This document shows, one piece after another, positions 19,717 to 29,035 of a DNA stretch of 64,000 nt. The translations under genes and the position numbers were made by a program. Below the pieces are notes generated by a model. That model was not told the DNA's origin. It did no database searches and saw only the letters and a program-made list of their open reading frames with translations. Positions within the stretch are counted from its first letter, which is position 1. Every line of letters starts with the position of its first letter. This DNA is from Oopsacas minuta (Eukaryota; Porifera; Hexactinellida; Lyssacinosida; Leucopsacidae), in NCBI GenBank assembly GCA_024704765.1, contig JAKMXF010000222.1:124001-188000 (forward strand), written 5' to 3'.

Positions 19717-20595
19717 CTACTGATTATTTGCCCAAATCCTGAAATACTCCTTGATCAGTGAAAAATGTGTGTTATCTACAAACGAAAAAGAGACAACATT
19801 AAAATGCAATCTCTCCTTTGCACTGAAAAAACTAGAGTCTTGTACTGTCAATATTTCCTCGCTAACACGTTTACTTATCTCGCTACGAGATCGACATTCA
19901 ACCCAAACAATTTTATCACCTTTTTCTTTCAAAAAATTTCCTTTAGTTAAACCCATAAGAAATTCATTGAGATTATTTTCAGTTGTCGCATGTTTTAAAA
20001 GTAACTCCAAACCAACATTTCGTTCCATGTGCAGCTCACCAGGTCCCATAAGAATTACATTACCATTCATCTCGTTAATATTCACATCAACTTGGTCTTT
20101 ACTCACTAACACAGCTGTAAGGTTATCCTCAAAACACTGTTTAACTGTAGCCCAATCCACGAGGGTATTGCAAGTAAGAGATTGTCTTAAACTTATAATA
20201 ACCCTCTCTGCAGGTTGTGAATTCACGAATTGATCAATTTCGATTAATACCTCTTTCAATAGCACACAAGGCTCTCCATAGAACAGCCATATAGCATTCT
20301 CATACTCACCAACCTGTATATCTAAGAAACGAACTCCCCAGAATAGCTGCTGTAAAATCGAACCAGATTGGTACTTCATTTTCCCACTAATAGCCCCTGA
20401 ATCATGACTACCTAACAGGTATAAATCTCTCAATTTGAATTGTCTGTTAAGTCTTCCCATCCAGTTTTTACCTAGCACCTTAATCCCTCTCTTAAACAGC
20501 ACGGTACTAGAATTATAGCTAGATGCTCTCGTTTTGAAAAGACAATCAGAAGATATTTCTTCCTCAGAATCGTCAATGTTTGAACCAGTAGCCAT
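19717..20595 (-). CDS. PI-PLC X-domain-like protein, paralogue 2
   Basis: Single exon; 292 residues from ATG 20595 (MATGSNIDDSEEE), with an alternative in-frame ATG at 20616. Collinear with the paralogue at 17891-18787. Matching motifs are NWMGRL, LLGSHDSGA, WGVRFLDIQVG, PAERVIISLRQ, VWVECRSRSE and SSFFSAKERLHFNVVSFSF. The second catalytic His position is again Tyr (WLFYGEP). The two proteins share the same substitution, which points to a change before the duplication and to a retained non-catalytic or altered role. Both end in a conserved HFSLIKEYF/HYALVKDYF segment that lies outside the usual X box. Confidence 0.7.
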   Translation of the reverse strand: MATGSNIDDSEEEISSDCLFKTRASSYNSSTVLFKRGIKVLGKNWMGRLNRQFKLRDLYLLGSHDSGAISGKMKYQSGSILQQLFWGVRFLDIQVGEYENAIWLFYGEPCVLLKEVLIEIDQFVNSQPAERVIISLRQSLTCNTLVDWATVKQCFEDNLTAVLVSKDQVDVNINEMNGNVILMGPGELHMERNVGLELLLKHATTENNLNEFLMGLTKGNFLKEKGDKIVWVECRSRSEISKRVSEEILTVQDSSFFSAKERLHFNVVSFSFVDNTHFSLIKEYFRIWANNQ

Positions 20596-20616
20596 TAGGT
20601 TTAGTCTTAGAAACAA

Positions 20617-20999
20617 TAAACTAATATCCTTGGTAAATATAATAAAAGTATTTGCCCAAAATGTATATTTATAAGATTTTGTTACAAAATGCTCAGATCT
20701 CTAATACAGAGGTTCCCAACCCTTCAACCATGGACCCTCTCCCATAGACTGCAATACAAATTCTGAGATCCTGTGGACCCGCTGCTGGCCCATGTAACCC
20801 AAGTTAAGGCCCGCTCCTAAAAAATATCCCTGGTCTAGTTTGCATAAATATTTTTCGTTAAGATTGATAAGAAATCTAATTAATAATTAATAAGCTATGT
20901 ACAAATATACTATTATTAGATTATCAATAAATAAATAATAGATAGAATGGAATGCAGTTTATATATTTCAAAATAATTTGTCAATACAAACAGCTGTTG
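20617..20999. other. Intergenic, hAT-like terminal fragment
   Basis: At about 20706-20830 a GC-richer segment begins CAGAGGTTCCCAACCCTTCAA, like the terminal repeats of hAT transposons, and continues with CCCTCTCCC and GTGGACCCGCTGCTGG. Only one end was found and there is no 8-bp duplication. The remainder is AT-rich 3' flank of the SAM-domain gene. Confidence 0.45.
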
Positions 21000-22391
21000 C
21001 TACATATTATTAATATTGTGATGTTTGAGTGTTTTCGCTAATCCATATGCTTCGCGTAGCATTATAAGACGTGGTCCCATAGGTATATTCAATAGTATAA
21101 GATGTTCTTCCGACATGTGAAAAAGCGCAGATAGAGTTATTTCCTCCTTCTCAAAATTTGATAGATAGCGTTCATAACCAAAGCGTCTTAAGAATGAAGA
21201 AAGGTCTTCTGTATGTGGGGGTACTTCACCGAAAAACTTTTCAATCTTTTTCTTATTTCCAGTCCGTAGTTCGTTATCTTTTACAGATGCAGTTTCGTTT
21301 GATTTCGTCTCATCTTCTTGCGCTAAGTTCGTTTGGGAAATTCGCTTGCCTAATCTAGACAGCTTATTTGCACCATACTTTTGTATATTTGAATCGACTG
21401 AAGTAGTCCTGCCAATATTCTTATCCCTGGTGTGTTTAGCAGTAGCTGGAGGAATATTTATCGATTCACAAGATTCTTTCCGCGTTGGTGATAACGACTG
21501 TTCCGCGAATTCACGTCTCTCAAGCGGATCTCTATTGAACCTAGTTTCCGCGAGATCACTTTGTAAACTCTCCATTCTCCGTCGCATATCAGACTGGAAT
21601 TTTTTCTGACTTTCCTTGAGTTGTGTAATCTCATTCGCTACTGTATTGAATTGTCTCATAATCTCTACTACTAAAGAATCATAGCGTTTCAATGTATTAC
21701 TGATTCTCTTCATATATCCTTCCATATCATGCTTAGCTTTCTTACGATCTGTCAACCAGAGACCTTTGACTAGTGACAACTCTTGAAGAATTGAACATCT
21801 CTCTTGATTGAACATTTCCAATAAAATTTCCATTTCTGAGTGTATCTCATAAGCTACGTCATTTGATACTTGAGTAATGTGTAGATTAGAGTTAGATGGA
21901 GAAAGTGAAGGTGAGGGAGGAGTTGAAGATGTTTTGGAGTTAGAATCTGACTTTTTACTCGCTAATAATCGTTCTAAAGCTGGGAAATTCATAACTCCAC
22001 TCAAAGAGCTCCGTTTCGTAGAACTAGATAGCATATTAGGAGGATTTGACACGGGTAAGGGAGGAGGTGATGGGCTACTAGGCTCATGGGTCTGTGAATT
22101 CATGTTTGGAGATGGAGGACGTTTGGGTAGCATCTTAGTTAGATTCGTAAACCGACTCAATGCATTTGATTCTTGTTCTAATTTAGATTTACTATTATTC
22201 TGTGTTTGTAAAGTGATTGGGTTGAAGATAAATTTTTCTTTAGAAGACCGTAGCGGATTGGCAGTTGGTTGTGAAGTACGTTGGTTAGCAACAGCCAAAG
22301 CATCTGAGTTAGACTGCACGCGGGGACGAGATAGCGATGATGTAAGCAAGCCAGGAGAAGACACTGAATTGTTTGTTGTTATAGGCTCCAT
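21000..22391 (-). CDS. SAM-domain protein with central coiled coil
   Basis: Single exon, 463 residues. Residues 1-185 are disordered and rich in Ser, Pro and Asn (SPSPPPLPVSNPP). About 190-300 is a charged helical/coiled-coil region (MEILLEMFNQERCSILQELS, ITQLKESQKKFQSDMRRRM). A basic linker follows. The C-terminal SAM domain spans about 392-455 (SFLRRFGYERYLSNFEKEEI..LFHMSEEHLILLNIPMGPRLIMLREAYGL), with the usual hydrophobic pattern and the L-x-IP-x-GPR helix-5 start. SAM domains mediate homo- or hetero-oligomerisation. I cannot assign an orthologue; it is cytosolic by appearance. Confidence 0.75.
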   Translation of the reverse strand: MEPITTNNSVSSPGLLTSSLSRPRVQSNSDALAVANQRTSQPTANPLRSSKEKFIFNPITLQTQNNSKSKLEQESNALSRFTNLTKMLPKRPPSPNMNSQTHEPSSPSPPPLPVSNPPNMLSSSTKRSSLSGVMNFPALERLLASKKSDSNSKTSSTPPSPSLSPSNSNLHITQVSNDVAYEIHSEMEILLEMFNQERCSILQELSLVKGLWLTDRKKAKHDMEGYMKRISNTLKRYDSLVVEIMRQFNTVANEITQLKESQKKFQSDMRRRMESLQSDLAETRFNRDPLERREFAEQSLSPTRKESCESINIPPATAKHTRDKNIGRTTSVDSNIQKYGANKLSRLGKRISQTNLAQEDETKSNETASVKDNELRTGNKKKIEKFFGEVPPHTEDLSSFLRRFGYERYLSNFEKEEITLSALFHMSEEHLILLNIPMGPRLIMLREAYGLAKTLKHHNINNM

Positions 22392-22610
22392 ATATCATGC
22401 TACGTAGGCCTAATCAATAATAGCATGTAATTACTATATAGTTTGTGGAAGAACCTTAAACTTTGATAGAAAATAATCAGAATAATTCATGATAATATTT
22501 TGGGCACGTAAGTATTATCATTACTATGTAATTAAAGCTGGAGATATTATCTGCACTTTGGGAGTCATTATTAACATAATCTAATGTTTCTAGAGAGAAT
22601 GTGCTATAAC

Positions 22611-23706
22611 TTAATTGTCTGTATTGTTTGGTGTCTGGACTGGTTCAGCTGTCCCGTGTACATCTGGGTTAATACAGTCCCAAGCTTGATCAGTACCTTC
22701 ATGCCATAAACTCACCTTATTGTCTCCGCTAGAAACCGCGAGGATATTACCCATAAGCGACCAGCTGACATGCCAAATCATATCAGAAAACGGTGGTAAT
22801 ACAACAGTAGTCCACTCTGTTGTCTCAAAGGGTCGTTTCCAAATTATAACACTTAGATCTTGACCTCCTGAAGCTATTACTTCTTCTACAATGCCTGTAG
22901 CTGGTGCCCAGGCTACTGAACGTACCCAATCAGAGTGTTTACTCAGCACCTGAATATGAACATAAAGTAAATAACAACAAAAATCTCAGAATCGATTCTT
23001 ACTTCAATATTCTTCCATTCACCCATTTCATCTCTCTGCCAGATCTTAACCAAATTATCACAGCCACCAGATACAAATCGTACTGGTGCGGGGTCAGCTA
23101 CCATCCCTGGTGCAAGGAACTGTGGATTATGCGGAGGAGCCCAGCTGATACTATTACAACCAATATCATGTGCATTCACGATTTTCTTTTCCTGCCACTC
23201 TCCAGTCGGTGTGTGTGTCACGACAGATATAGCACCGTCACTAGAGGCACATGCTACTGTGAGATCCCATTCTGGCGGCGAGAAGTCTATACTATTGACA
23301 GATGACGTATGTCCTCTGTATTCGTGCAAGACATCCCAACTACCATCATCTTTTTCTTGCCAGAAAAGTATTCGTCTAAATTTAAAGGAAATAAACATTT
23401 TTTGGATCTTTTATCAATACATACATACCTATCGTATGAACATGTTGCTAGGACAGAGCCGAACTTAGGATGCGCCCATGATACCTGCCAAACGGGCCCC
23501 TCATGCCTGTTAAGTTTCGCGGTTTGTTGATGAGAACCGTCAGATAGAATCCTGAAAATCTTCACTGAGTGATCAGAAGAACAAGTAGCTAACCGTTTAC
23601 CGTAGAAATCTAACTGAGCATCATGTATTATATCTTCATGTCCTGTCTCTATTGTGTTTAGTACACCCACTGGTGTAGCTGGTGGGATTGTACCGGAAGT
23701 AGCCAT
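22611..23706 (-). CDS. SEC13: SEC13, COPII coat and nuclear-pore WD40 protein
   Basis: Exons on the - strand are 23706-23429, 23375-23003 and 22949-22611. All have GT..AG and keep frame, giving 329 residues (human 322). Six WD40 blades are visible: [87 protein letters not shown] and [26 protein letters not shown]. The SEC13-specific wording is clear. It pairs with SEC31 in COPII vesicle coats and with NUP145/NUP96 in the Y complex. The short tail (VQTPNNTDN) is poorly conserved. Confidence 0.96.
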
Positions 23707-24072
23707 TATCTTTATACGGAAAAAGCTACTATGAATAGTAATATATTTATTGGTATAACTACAAATTGTTACATTCAGTTTTCTTTTTTTCTATATGTAA
23801 ATTTTGGGATGGAATACGGGGAATAATGAGAAATCCTGGGATTTGCAATTGAGTATGCGATTTTATAACTAATAAAATAAATGGATATCTAGCATTTCGT
23901 TCCGCGGATATTTCTCAGATTATTTCTTCGCCTCACCTATTCCTTACAAAAGTTCACCCACATACAAATATAATAAGAAAGCACATTCGTACACATAAAA
24001 TTTCACAAATAAGTAATCATTACAATATACACAAAGAGAATAGATTGACAAAATATTATAAGTGATCCCTTC
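23707..24072. other. Intergenic SEC13-tetraspanin
   Basis: About 370 bp of AT-rich sequence holding the SEC13 promoter side and the tetraspanin 3' end. I see no repeat, ORF or RNA gene here. Confidence 0.5.
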
Positions 24073-24828
24073 CTATACCTCCACATAAATATCCTGTGTC
24101 TCTCGACTACGTAGACACATAACACAATAACTAAGTACTACTCCAGTAATCTCAAAGAGTGCCAGGAGTATAGCAACCGAAATGAGAATAGCTCCCCACA
24201 TTTCTACTGTGTTGAAGAACAATTCAACACACCCAACTTGATAAATATCAGAATATTGTATGCAGAAGTCATAACTTGATGTCGAATTGTCCCCACAACA
24301 GCTAAGGGGTGTAATCGCGTTATCATATTTGTTGTTAATCCACGATACATCTTTCCAGTCATCTGGTCCGTATGCACCACAACAAAGCAGGCTTTGTTGG
24401 ATATTATCAATCGCCTCGGTTATGGCATCGTCACTTTGGTATTGATATTGATCCATATTAGCTAACATAGCGAATCCCATTTGCTCATAGATATCACTAC
24501 GGAACACTACAGCTAAAATCCCACCGATTATTTGTACAACTAAAACTATTATCAGTAGAATATTGTATGTTAGGAGAATGCTAGAATTAGCGCAGACGGC
24601 CCCTATAATACCCAGAAACCCCAGAACAATAAGCAGAACTCCGCACAGACCGATTACAATAACAGGTACTACAATATACACAGCGCTTGTAGTGTTAAGG
24701 AATATGTCATAAGTACGCGAGGCTATGAAAAAATCAGCTGCTACGTAGAGTAGGATCCCAGCTATCACCCAAAGTAGAACATTGAAGATTACCAGTAAGA
24801 TTGCAAATAGTATTCGCCAGAAACCCAT
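24073..24828 (-). CDS. Tetraspanin
   Basis: Single exon, 251 residues. Four hydrophobic segments lie at about 7-30, 52-75, 83-108 and 213-238. A small loop is followed by a large extracellular loop at about 110-212. That loop has the tetraspanin CCG motif (SLLCCGAYGPDDW), a second LSCCGD, and later Cys residues (YDFC, VGC) able to form the conserved disulphides. The C-terminal tail (CVMCLRSRETQDIYVEV) has palmitoylatable Cys and an YxxV-like ending. It organises membrane microdomains. The subfamily cannot be decided by eye. Confidence 0.92.
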   Translation of the reverse strand: MGFWRILFAILLVIFNVLLWVIAGILLYVAADFFIASRTYDIFLNTTSAVYIVVPVIVIGLCGVLLIVLGFLGIIGAVCANSSILLTYNILLIIVLVVQIIGGILAVVFRSDIYEQMGFAMLANMDQYQYQSDDAITEAIDNIQQSLLCCGAYGPDDWKDVSWINNKYDNAITPLSCCGDNSTSSYDFCIQYSDIYQVGCVELFFNTVEMWGAILISVAILLALFEITGVVLSYCVMCLRSRETQDIYVEV

Positions 24829-25460
24829 TTCTATATGGTATGTAGACTAGAACTAATATTTGTGTATGAATCTATTAATAATAATACTAAGTGGTTATAA
24901 TCAAATATATACCTACGAAATTGCCTAATGCACGAAGGCTTATTACAACAGAAAAGAATCAGATAACTGCTAGAACCCCATACAAATGAGTCATTCCTCA
25001 TCTGTTGGTTTCCATGTTATATATTCAATATGCTACTGATTGTTTGTTTGTTTGTTTGGGACTTTAACATGCACTTGACAGGCTCTTGATAACTTATATG
25101 GTTGTGTTATGCAGCATTTATAAATATTTGTAAATATTAATAATATGCGTATATCGAACCTCCTCTAACGGGCCTGTGGAAACGAGGAACTTATGGAAAC
25201 GGAGTGAAAAAATAAAACAAAAATTCCTGGTCCCATACGAGAGAACCTGCACAAATGGGGAATTTGGCAAAACTGGGAAACGGGGCAGCATTTTTGGCAT
25301 CCCTGAAGGTTACATAGTATAAAACCCCCATGGGTAGTCAAAACGAATGGACAAGTTCTTCCAAATATATTCATATATGATAAAACTGAGCCATGAAATA
25401 TTGTCAAATAAATTAAAAATATAGCAAACTATATGTAAAATCCGAAATACAAAACTATTA
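24829..25460. other. Intergenic region tetraspanin-RAE1 with a decayed family C MITE
   Basis: Contains a (TTTG)n microsatellite at about 25042-25060. At 25152-25319 lies a diverged family C element (GAACCTCCTCTAACGGGCC, GTGGAAACG, AACGGGGCAGCATTTTTGG, GAAGGTTACATAGTA). No gene was seen. Confidence 0.65.
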
Positions 25461-26866
25461 CTACCTTTTCTTCCGTGGTTTCAATTCTTCATCAGCTTTT
25501 CGTAAGAAAATATAATTCTTTTTGCTTGGATCGAATTTCTCATGCCCTTTTGACCAATCATAACTAACTGCATAGCCGAAAATCTGTCCAGTAAAATTAA
25601 AATCACAAGAAACAATAGGTTGTGTCATTTGTTCAGAAGTTTTAAGCTTAGTACGAGCGTTTTTATCCCAGTAGCTGAACTTATTATCAGAGCCAACAGT
25701 AGCTAATGTTCCATGTACAGGGTGTACTGATATATCATTAACGACATAAATATCCTGTATTTGTGAGGTATTTTGCGGCGGAGCTGACCTATGGCATTTA
25801 AATGTGAAATTATCTACACTAGGATTAGGTGTGTTTATATAATGTATAGCAACACGGCCTTCAATAGAACCTAATGCGAATCCAGAAGGTTTATCTTTAT
25901 CAGAGAATATACTCACACAGCGGTGTTGGTATTTGAGAGGGGAATCAATCTGTTTTAATAAAGCAGGTGTGTTTTCTAGGTTGTAGAGTATTACTCCTCG
26001 ATTAGCTGTCCCAACAACACAAAGTGGGAAAACCTATGGAAAACCGTGATTAGTATTTAATTAGTTGAAATACTAATCAGCCAATAGGAATTTAACCGGA
26101 TTAAAAGTCGTTGAAAAACAGATTTTGTTTTATGAGAGACCGTATATATATGTGGGTACAGTGAAATCTCCACAGACGAGGCCTGTGGAAACGGAGTGAA
26201 AATTAAATAGAGAGAATCAACAGTCCCTTAAAATGAACCTACACAAACGGGGGAATTTGGATTCTCGGCGTCCCTGACACCCCGTTTGTGGAGGGTACAC
26301 TGTATAAGTAAAACTGACCACATCAGTACAATAACATCTCTCCGGTAGCTGAATAGAGAGCTGAGGCGTAGAGCTTCTCGTGTCCCAGAACTTCAAAGTC
26401 TTATCCCATGATCCAGTCATTAGACAGCTATAAGATTTCCCTTCTATCCAATGTACAGACTTGATAGGGCTCTCATGCATTGCTACATTCATTGACTGGT
26501 TAGTAGCGAGATCCCATATTTTAGCATAGTTGTCACATCCAACTGTAAATGCCTTTGTTCCGTCCTAGGAACAGCGTATTAAGTAGTGCATAACTTGCGC
26601 AAATTATATGCAAGATTTCGTCAACATACCGAATGCCAGCAGCATGACAACGCAGGTCCCTCATGTGCTATCTGGGCCTTCAATACAGAACCAGTATCAG
26701 CTATTTCCCAGCATCTAACTGTATTATCCCAAGAGCTACATAGTATATAGTTAGCATTTGGAGAGAATTTGATCATGCTGATAGAGTCATCCGGGCAGTT
26801 AGGTAACTCCACGTCCTTCATAGGGTTGTGATTAGTAAGGAGATTTCCAAAATTCATGCCTGTCAT
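25461..26866 (-). CDS. RAE1: RAE1 mRNA export factor
   Basis: WD40 propeller protein of the nuclear pore that binds the NUP98 GLEBS motif, with roles in mRNA export and the spindle. Exons on the - strand: 26870-26630 (first coding exon recognised; ATG taken at 26866, [10 protein letters not shown]), 26564-26319 and 26033-25461. All junctions keep frame, giving about 351 residues (human 368). Motifs: [98 protein letters not shown] and [20 protein letters not shown], all very close to human RAE1. An upstream first exon may add a few residues. The donor at 26318 is GTCAGT. The intron 26034-26318 holds a family C MITE. Confidence 0.94.
26158..26304. mobile_element. Family C MITE in RAE1 intron
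   Basis: Left ACAGTGAAATCTCCACAGACG, right CCGTTTGTGGAGGGTACACTGTA. The internal GCCTGTGGAAACGGAGTGAAA is family-specific. The element makes up about half of the 285-bp intron, one of the few introns here that is not under 120 bp. Confidence 0.85.
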
Positions 26867-26975
26867 CCACCTGCAACTAATGATCAATCAATACAATAAT
26901 ATGTAACACTAATTAGATAAAGGAGAAGTAATTGAATTTTAGAATTGTTTAATAATTAGCCCATAATTTCTACTG

Positions 26976-27632
26976 TCACTCTTCATAATAGAAAGGTTTT
27001 TCTGAGTTGAAATAATTAAGAAATTGCCAACGAGTTGACTTTAGCGGTGAGAGAGGTGGGATGCCTTGGAAAGGTCTTGTGTAAGAGTAGCACTGATCGA
27101 AAACAGAATCTATTATTTCCCTAGCTTGGTCATAACTAACTCCTTCCTTTACTGTAGAAATAGATTGAGCCGCGCGGTGTTTCACACATTCGCGATTATG
27201 AGATTTGAAACCAAAATTGAAACGTATAAAGTTTTCTTTCGAAAAGGAGCATTCACCACTCAAATTCGCTGCCCTTACCTCAGTACAAGCTAAATGTTTC
27301 AAATCATGCCAATCCAAATTTACGGACTTGTCATCAAACGAATGTACCAATTCATGTGTCAGAACTTCATTCATATGTATCTGCGAATAGATATTATTTT
27401 CGCAAAGAACAATTTGTTGTCGACGAGGATCGAATCCACCAGCTACCCTAGGCGAACAAGGTTCACAGGCAAAATCTCTTGAAATTTTGACTGGAAATCC
27501 AGCCTCATGCATTGATATCAACATGTGTATTACAGTGGGATCAGTTTTGATGCTGCGTGCGAACCGTGTGAGACAAGTGCTATGGGAACGTGGGTCAGTA
27601 GAAGTATATTCTGTGGATACATCTTCACCCAT
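26976..27632 (-). CDS. ATP23: ATP23 mitochondrial inner-membrane metalloprotease
   Basis: M76-family zinc protease of the intermembrane space that processes and chaperones ATP synthase subunit 6. In mammals it is also called XRCC6BP1. The single exon encodes 218 residues from ATG 27632 (MGEDVST); an ATG at 27776 in the same frame is less likely. The HExxH active site is THELVHSFD. Around it are QIVLCENNIYSQIHMNEVL and HLACTEVRAANLSGECSF, almost identical to human. The twin Cys (CEPCSP) and others fit oxidative folding in the intermembrane space. It lies next to RAE1 on the same strand, 106 bp from it. Confidence 0.95.
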   Translation of the reverse strand: MGEDVSTEYTSTDPRSHSTCLTRFARSIKTDPTVIHMLISMHEAGFPVKISRDFACEPCSPRVAGGFDPRRQQIVLCENNIYSQIHMNEVLTHELVHSFDDKSVNLDWHDLKHLACTEVRAANLSGECSFSKENFIRFNFGFKSHNRECVKHRAAQSISTVKEGVSYDQAREIIDSVFDQCYSYTRPFQGIPPLSPLKSTRWQFLNYFNSEKPFYYEE

Positions 27633-27799
27633 AATGGCTATACAGTGAAAAATTGAGAATGAAGAAACCAATTGGATAGTATAGAGGTAACGTTCATATT
27701 TTTCAATTTTTGATAAAATTCTAAATCGTGATACGTTGTTCCCCATATGATTGTGAAAGGGTAGATAAATGAACACGAATTAATTAACCGATCGCTACG

Positions 27800-28075
27800 C
27801 TTCAAATATAATAGCCTCTTGGAAGTATTTACTATTCTCTGGAAATTTTAATAGCCTCTAGAAAAATACAATATTCTCTGGGACATTTTACTATAATCTG
27901 GAACATATAATAGCCTCTGGAAAATAAAATAGCTTCTGGAAAATATAATAGCCTCTGGAACATATAAATAGCCTCTGGAAAATAATATAGCCTCTGGAAT
28001 ATATAAGAGCCTCTGAAAATATAATAGCCTCTAAGACAATATAATCATATCCTGGAAACTATAATATTATCCCAG
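27800..28075. repeat. Degenerate ~20-bp repeat array (opposite orientation to next array)
   Basis: More than ten imperfect copies of a roughly 20-bp unit based on AATAGCCTCTGGAAAATATA run through this stretch, decaying at both ends. The unit is the reverse complement of half of the 39-bp unit in the array at 28219-28650. The two arrays are therefore related and point towards each other across a ~140-bp spacer. Confidence 0.8.
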
Positions 28076-28218
28076 AGAATAGTATCATGTATGCACACAT
28101 GTCATCGAGGAGAATAATGCTCCAAGAGGGTATTATTTCCGACAAAATAGTATTGTTATTATACCCATAGCTAGTAACTTCTCAGTGTTTTTTTCCAAAG
28201 GCCATTAAATTATTCCAG

Positions 28219-28650
28219 ATGAATTATATTATCATAGAGGCTGATATATTATTCCAGAGCAATTATATTATAATAGAGGCTGATATATTATTCCAGAGTA
28301 ATTATATTATAATAGAGGCTGATATATTATTCCAGAGTAATTATATTATAATAGAGGCTGATATATTATTCCAGAGTAATTATATTATAATAGAGGCTGA
28401 TATATTATTCCAGAGTAATTATATTATAATAGAGGCTGATATATTATTCCAGAGTAATTATATTATAATAGAGGCTGATATATTATTCCAGAGCAATTAT
28501 ATTATAATAGAGGCTGATATATTATTCCAGAGCAATTATATTATAATAGAGGCTGATATATTATTCCAGAGCAATTATATTATAATAGAGGCTGATATAT
28601 TATTCCAGAGCAATTATATTATAATAGAGGCTGATATATTATTAGACATA
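28219..28650. repeat. 39-bp minisatellite, about 11 units
   Basis: Eleven units, almost identical, each carrying ATATTATAATAGAGGCTGAT followed by ATATTATTCCAGAG and one of two variants (AGTAATT or AGCAATT). The variants are grouped: C-type at the left edge, then a run of T-type, then C-type. This fits spread by unequal exchange. The array is open in one frame because 39 is a multiple of 3, but nothing suggests it is translated. It lies in the intergenic region between ATP23 and the GPCR gene. The rest of 28651-29035 is plain AT-rich sequence with an (AC)n run at 28910-28918. Confidence 0.92.
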
Positions 28651-29035
28651 ATTATACTATCTGGGGCTTAACTAGATATATCCATATTGGTAAAATTGTT
28701 CCACTTATGCTTGCAGGTAATTACGTACACAATACATAGTTTTAAGTTCTGCTATTTCAATATACGTATTCTCGTTCTCATAAATTTATGATGGTATGCC
28801 GTATTTGGAAAATATTGGAATCATCAGCCAAGTATACCGCGAGTTTGTATCCCATACGAATCAATCAATGATGAGTACATATTTTCAGAAAAATGAAACA
28901 AGAAATAACACACACACACTCTAACAAAGTAAAGCTTATACCTGACCTATGACTAACAAATATATCTCAACCTATTTTGAGGAGTATATACCTAGTTTAC
29001 TCAATTCGAAACAATAAAAATGTACAAAATACTCT

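Noticed and set aside
20706-20830. Complete hAT element
   Set aside because: Only one terminal-like end (CAGAGGTTCCCAACC) was found; no matching opposite end, duplication or transposase.
21877-22407. 176-residue + strand ORF opposite the SAM-domain gene
   Set aside because: Low-complexity shadow of the Ser/Pro-rich N-terminus on the other strand.
28219-28650. Possible CRISPR array (direct repeats with regular period)
   Set aside because: There are no unique spacers; the whole 39-bp unit repeats, and the context is a eukaryotic genome.
28219-28671. 150-residue ORF made of a repeated 13-residue peptide (NYIIIEADILFQS)
   Set aside because: It is only the translation of the 39-bp minisatellite, open because 39 is divisible by three. 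There is no start context, no flanking exon and the related left array is not open.
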